A DNA stretch of 9,154 nucleotides from Planctomycetota bacterium. GTDB taxonomy: Bacteria > Planctomycetota > Phycisphaerae > UBA1845 > Fen-1342. The notes beneath the pieces are model-generated. The model did not search any database. It was not told the origin of the DNA and worked only from the letters and a program-made list of their open reading frames with translations. Position 1 is the stretch's first letter, and the number at the start of each line of letters is the position of its first letter. The stretch spans positions 1-9,154 of the forward strand of contig JAUWXH010000040.1 in assembly GCA_030616465.1 (NCBI GenBank), written 5' to 3'. The position numbers were made by a program, and so were the translations under genes. Below are positions 6,174 through 9,154 of this stretch, piece after piece.

Positions 6174-6720
6174 CACCTGCGAAAGCTGGTCCGAGCAGCT
6201 CGTGGACTACGCCGATGGCGAGCTCGATCAGGCCGAGCATGTCCGCGTCGTCGCTCATCTGCAAGCGTGCCCCGCGTGCTGGCGGCGGCTTGAAGCCTTG
6301 CGCAAGTCGCTCGCGTTGGCACAGGAGGTGTGGTCTGAACGGGCCGCGGAGTTGGAGCAGATTCCCGTTCCGGCCACGGGCCGTGGGGTGCGGACCCAGG
6401 GTAGGGCGCGCTGGCTGGCAATCGCGGCGGCGGCCGCGGTCCTGCTCGTGGTGTTGCGACCATTACAGTCACCGCGGCCGACGCCGGTGGTGCCGCCTGG
6501 CGTGGCGCAGCGCTCATTTGCCCGAGTCGAGCAGGAAATCTGGGAAGCAGGCATGGCGAGCGAGATGCTGCTGGTCGCCGATATGCTGGCGGCTACCCCC
6601 GGCGGCGAACCGTACGCCGTAAACCGTCTTCGATTCATCACCGAGAACTATGCCGATACCCGACCGGCCCGCGAGGCACAGGTTCGCCTCGCCGCCTTGA
6701 CCGAAAGGAATATGCCATGA
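6163..6720 (+). CDS. Membrane anti-sigma factor with zinc-finger (ZAS/zf-HC2) domain and TPR-like outer part
   Basis: It likely binds the preceding ECF sigma factor in the cytoplasm and releases it on an envelope signal. The N-terminal zinc-binding anti-sigma domain has the signature H32-x3-C36-x2-C39 (HLQACPAC), Cys6 as a possible fourth ligand, and the typical LVDYADGELD helix. A linker leads to one membrane helix at about 84-98 (WLAIAAAAAVLLVVL) flanked by Arg, giving N-in topology. The outer part (about 102-185) is short and helical. RLRFITENYADTRPAREAQV resembles the second helix of TPR repeats such as those of BamD/YbgF-like proteins. It overlaps the sigma gene by 11 bases and the next gene by 4 (ATGA). 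Length is 185 residues. Whether it is released by regulated proteolysis or by zinc/redox change cannot be told from sequence. Confidence 0.88.
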   Translation: MAPDTCESWSEQLVDYADGELDQAEHVRVVAHLQACPACWRRLEALRKSLALAQEVWSERAAELEQIPVPATGRGVRTQGRARWLAIAAAAAVLLVVLRPLQSPRPTPVVPPGVAQRSFARVEQEIWEAGMASEMLLVADMLAATPGGEPYAVNRLRFITENYADTRPAREAQVRLAALTERNMP

Positions 6721-7730
6721 ATACCACGTTGCCAGCTCGCGTCTCGATCGCCGCTGTGTGTGCCCTGCTCGCCGCCCCGGCGTGGACGCAAACCGAGGAC
6801 CAGCCGCAACGAGAGGTGGAATTCGTAAGTGGCGAGGCACGTACCGTCGATCGTCACGATTATGCGGTGCGGAGATGCACGGTCGTTGCCACGTTCGAAA
6901 CCAAGCCCGTCCTTTCACGCGTTCGCGACCACAGCATCACCAGGAATGCCCTCGGCACCGTGTTCGGTTGGGAGGATCCGAAGAGCCCAGATAGGTCGCC
7001 TACCCTCGCCGACGATCGCGCCGTCGTTGACCGGAAAACTGTCTACAGCGACGACAAGGCCCGCGCGGCCGATCGCTGGACCATCGCGGCTATCGACGAG
7101 ACCACGGCCAAAGCCGTGACGGAGGCTCTGCTTGTCAGCTACGCCATGGCCGTTCGAAAGGTAGTGGAAGAGAACCGCGCGGCATCAGAAAGGTATGCCA
7201 AGAAGTGCACGCAACTCCAGCGCAGGGTAGACGAATACCCGGCGCAAATTGAAGCGAACGAAGAAGTCTGTGGGCGAGTCGGCGTGGGCACGTTCACGCT
7301 GGGAACAATTGATGAGGCCATTGCCAGATTTGACCACGAACACCGGCTAAACGAGGTTGACATTGCGGGGCTCAACGCGCGCCTGGAGGCTACGGAGGAG
7401 CGGCTCAACACTGCGATCTCTGAGGGCAATACCGCCATGAGACAGGCTCTGGAACGCATCCAGGTCGAACTGCAAATCGAATTAATCGGTAAGCTGGCCC
7501 GGAAGGCAGCGTTGTCGCGGGAGAGGCAGCAGCTTGAGAGCGCGCGGGAGTCCCGCGCGAAGGCCGACAAGCTTCGGGACAACCTCGCGGCAGCGCGGAA
7601 AGAGCTGCCGAAGAACGAGAGGATGCTTTCGGTGTACCGGAGCAAGGTCCAAGAACTGGAGCAGCTCGCGAACTTCGCGGTCACCGACAATCGCGTCGTG
7701 ATCTCACCCATCCTACGGACGGAGAGGTAG
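6717..7730 (+). CDS. Exported coiled-coil protein of unknown function in sigma/anti-sigma operon
   Basis: I do not recognise this family. The 337-residue product has a Sec-type signal peptide (SIAAVCALLAAPAWTQ, cleavage probably near residue 22-24; no lipobox) and should be periplasmic or secreted. An N-terminal segment of mixed character (about 30-125, with one Cys in RRCTVVATFE) is followed by about 170 residues rich in Glu, Arg, Lys, Ala and Leu with heptad-like spacing (about 140-310; for example LNARLEATEERLNTAISEGN and LARKAALSRERQQLESARES), so a long, possibly antiparallel, coiled coil is likely. Two further Cys lie in it (KKCTQL, EVCGRV). The tail AVTDNRVVISPILRTER leaves the coil. 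The ATG overlaps the anti-sigma stop in ATGA, so it is probably translated with it and may sense or shield the anti-sigma outer domain, or be a target of the sigma factor. Parts near 7130-7500 look less GC-rich than the neighbours. Confidence 0.78.
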   Translation: MNTTLPARVSIAAVCALLAAPAWTQTEDQPQREVEFVSGEARTVDRHDYAVRRCTVVATFETKPVLSRVRDHSITRNALGTVFGWEDPKSPDRSPTLADDRAVVDRKTVYSDDKARAADRWTIAAIDETTAKAVTEALLVSYAMAVRKVVEENRAASERYAKKCTQLQRRVDEYPAQIEANEEVCGRVGVGTFTLGTIDEAIARFDHEHRLNEVDIAGLNARLEATEERLNTAISEGNTAMRQALERIQVELQIELIGKLARKAALSRERQQLESARESRAKADKLRDNLAAARKELPKNERMLSVYRSKVQELEQLANFAVTDNRVVISPILRTER

Positions 7731-7766
7731 CCGCAGGCCCCAGCAACCTCATTCCCGGTCCCTGTC

Positions 7767-7788
7767 AGGGCAAACGCCCTCGTTTCTT
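7767..7788 (+). terminator. Intrinsic terminator-like hairpin at the end of the sigma operon
   Basis: AGGGC (7767-7771) and GCCCT (7776-7780) form a five-pair stem with a four-base loop, followed by CGTTTCTT. It lies 36 bases after the coiled-coil gene stop and ahead of mtnA. The stem is short and the T-run is broken by a C. The AGGG half could instead pair with CCCT at 7760-7763 just upstream, so two folds compete. Confidence 0.45.
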
Positions 7789-7802
7789 GATCTCGCGAGA
7801 TC
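7789..7802. promoter_or_regulatory. Perfect 14-base palindrome upstream of mtnA, candidate operator
   Basis: GATCTCGCGAGATC is fully self-complementary and ends 18 bases before the first mtnA ATG. A possible -10 (TACAAC, 7806-7811) follows four bases later, so a dimeric regulator bound here would cover the -35 region. No regulator is identified, and a palindrome of this size may also be chance. Confidence 0.35.
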
Positions 7803-7820
7803 GGGTACAACACTCCCGCG

Positions 7821-8942
7821 ATGGGTTCTGCATCAGAGAAGCACAAGATGGTTTCACAGGGCGCCTCGCATCTGGCTCCGCCGTGGGGGGCACCGGGTGG
7901 GTTGCCGGCGACATTGGAGTGGGTCGGCGGCGAGGAGGGGGGGCTGCGCATTCTCGATCAGACGCTGTTGCCGGGGCGGGTCGAGATGCGGGTGTGCCAA
8001 ACCGCAGAGGAGGTCTGGGAGGCGATACGCGCGTTGCGCGTACGTGGCGCACCGGCGATCGGAGTAGCCGCCGCGTTCGGGTTGTGCCTGGGCACGCGGC
8101 CGTTTCGAGATGCCGAGCCGGATGCGTTTCGCGCGAAGGTTCGCGAAGTTGCCGATTACCTGTGCTCGGCGCGTCCCACCGCCGTCAATTTGTCCTGGGC
8201 AATCGAGCGAATCTACGCCGTCACGGAGCAGGGCTTTAGCGACGACACCCGCAAGATGTGGGGTGCCATGCTGGCCGAAGCACAAGCCATTGCGCGGGAA
8301 GATGCCGTGGTCTGTCGGCGCATCGGCGAGGTGGGCGCGGACTTGGTACCCGATGGCGGTGCGGTGCTGACGCACTGCAATGCCGGCGCGCTGGCGACAG
8401 TTACCTATGGCACGGCTCTGTCGATGCTCTACGTCGCGCACGAGCAGGGGAAGCGGTTTCAGGTGTTTGCCGGTGAAACGCGACCGCTGCTGCAAGGAGC
8501 CCGCCTCACGGCGTTCGAGCTGGCCGCCGCCGGAATTGACGTAACGGTGATCTGCGACAGCACGGCGGCGAGCCTGATGCGGGCCGGGCGCGTCCAGATG
8601 GTGGTGGTCGGGGCGGATCGCATCGCCGCCAACGGGGACGTGGCCAACAAGATCGGGACCTACAGTCTGGCAGTGGTGGCAAAGCATCACGGCATACCGT
8701 TCTACGTGGCGGCCCCGTTGAGCACGTTCGATCTGACGATAGCCGATGGGGACCGGATTCCCATCGAGCAGCGGCCCGAAGAGGAGATTCGCAACGTGTG
8801 TGGGCGGCAGGTGGTGGCGGCGCGGGCCGGCTGTCATAACCCCGCGTTCGACGTAACGCCGGCGGCGTTGATCAACGCGATCATCACGGAAAGGGGGCGG
8901 CTGAAGCCGGTTACGGCCGAAAATATTCGGGATTTTTTTTAG
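7821..8942 (+). CDS. mtnA: S-methyl-5-thioribose-1-phosphate isomerase
   Basis: MtnA converts methylthioribose-1-phosphate to methylthioribulose-1-phosphate in the cytoplasmic methionine salvage pathway. The 373-residue product carries the family blocks ALRVRGAPAIGVAAAFG (Arg75 of RGAPAIG), ARPTAVNLSWAIER, LTHCNAGALATVTYGTALS with catalytic Cys186, FAGETRPLLQGARLTAFEL, GADRIAANGDVANKIGTY with catalytic Asp266, and NPAFDVTPALIN-like residues near the end. The Cys-Asp distance of 80 equals that of the Bacillus enzyme (160 and 240), which separates it from eIF2B-like relatives. The N-terminus is about 26 residues longer than in Bacillus. ATG 7821 has no ribosome binding site but would be nearly leaderless from the possible -10 at 7806. 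ATG 7848 has a purine-rich AGAGAAG 6 bases upstream and is a fair alternative. No other salvage genes are adjacent, and no SAM riboswitch fits in the 90-base gap upstream. Confidence 0.95.
   Translation: MGSASEKHKMVSQGASHLAPPWGAPGGLPATLEWVGGEEGGLRILDQTLLPGRVEMRVCQTAEEVWEAIRALRVRGAPAIGVAAAFGLCLGTRPFRDAEPDAFRAKVREVADYLCSARPTAVNLSWAIERIYAVTEQGFSDDTRKMWGAMLAEAQAIAREDAVVCRRIGEVGADLVPDGGAVLTHCNAGALATVTYGTALSMLYVAHEQGKRFQVFAGETRPLLQGARLTAFELAAAGIDVTVICDSTAASLMRAGRVQMVVVGADRIAANGDVANKIGTYSLAVVAKHHGIPFYVAAPLSTFDLTIADGDRIPIEQRPEEEIRNVCGRQVVAARAGCHNPAFDVTPAALINAIITERGRLKPVTAENIRDFF
8917..8940 (+). terminator. Intrinsic terminator embedded in the 3' end of mtnA
   Basis: CCGAA (8917-8921) and TTCGG (8926-8930) form a stem around AATA, followed by GA and eight T (8933-8940). 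The T-run supplies the last two Phe codons and the first base of the TAG stop. The stem is only five pairs, but the uninterrupted T8 is unusual in this GC-rich window and well placed to end the mtnA transcript. Confidence 0.55.
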
Positions 8943-9154
8943 CCGGGGGGCTTGCAATGGCGATTAGGGGACTTAGAGTCCGATACCAATCTGCGGCGCG
9001 GTCAGATCTGGGCAGCCTTATTAAGGGTGTGTCCGCATCCACAGATCGTGAGCCGGCCGTATGAGATCCTACTCGGGACGATCGGTGTGTGGCCGGTCGT
9101 CGGTCGCAGACCCAGAGTTGGAATCGGCGCAGCGTTTCTCGTATATGGAGGCTC
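8943..9154. other. Intergenic stretch after mtnA, no gene supported
   Basis: No convincing coding region is seen. There are two small inverted repeats, GGACTTAGAGTCC (8969-8981) and CCTTATTAAGG (9016-9026). GGAGG near the very end (9147-9151) could be the ribosome binding site of a gene starting just past the window, which would make this its promoter region. No clear -35/-10 pair stands out. Confidence 0.4.

Noticed and set aside
7731..7820. SAM riboswitch upstream of mtnA
   Set aside because: Methionine-salvage genes often carry one, but the gap is 90 bases and lacks the multi-helix layout of S-box RNAs.
7854..8957. Minus-strand open frame of 367 codons opposite mtnA
   Set aside because: mtnA is unambiguous on the + strand; the antisense product is Arg/Pro/His-rich with no domain-like pattern.
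8957..9064. Possible 35-codon small gene after mtnA
   Set aside because: No ribosome binding site, no recognisable sequence features, and it follows directly on a terminator.
1..9154. CRISPR array, tRNA or rRNA genes, complete insertion sequence, phage genes
   Set aside because: No regularly spaced repeats, RNA gene signatures, transposase or phage-like products were seen.

Overview
The window is a GC-rich bacterial chromosome segment with every recognisable gene on the + strand. It most resembles a planctomycete. The signs are a Tat-exported DUF1501 protein, an McsA/McsB pair without neighbouring ctsR or clpC, an ECF sigma/anti-sigma operon, a large carbohydrate-binding-like lipoprotein, and a REP-like palindrome of the type that encodes 'GRGSCRA' on one strand and 'WEGEAPAE...EPRPP' on the other. 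The taxonomic call is inferred from family knowledge, not from a marker gene.

Layout. (1) 1-702 is the C-terminal half of a dihydrolipoyl dehydrogenase. It is followed closely by a roughly 600-residue lipoprotein of unknown function (about 749-2569). (2) A good sigma70-like promoter (2637-2665) drives mcsA-mcsB (2705-4260). These encode a zinc-finger/UVR adaptor and a protein-arginine kinase and overlap by 4 bases. (3) 4261-4414 is an intergenic stretch with a possible terminator hairpin and a fragment of a dispersed CATGCTGAGCG-type repeat. (4) 4415-5488 is a DUF1501 protein with a twin-arginine signal. A 64-base palindromic repeat sits in frame inside it, and the middle of the protein is short or missing. 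(5) 5625-7730 is a three-gene cassette joined by stop/start overlaps of 11 and 4 bases: an ECF sigma factor, a membrane zinc-finger anti-sigma factor with a TPR-like outer part, and an exported coiled-coil protein that I do not recognise. (6) A hairpin with a T-rich tail and a 14-base perfect palindrome precede mtnA (methylthioribose-1-phosphate isomerase, 7821-8942). The last codons of mtnA double as an intrinsic terminator. (7) 8943-9154 has no supported gene.

The genes do not form one pathway. They are separate units: central carbon metabolism, protein quality control by arginine phosphorylation, an exported DUF1501 protein, envelope-signal transcription control, and methionine salvage. 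The best candidates for something little described are the sigma/anti-sigma/coiled-coil cassette and the repeat that has become part of a coding sequence.
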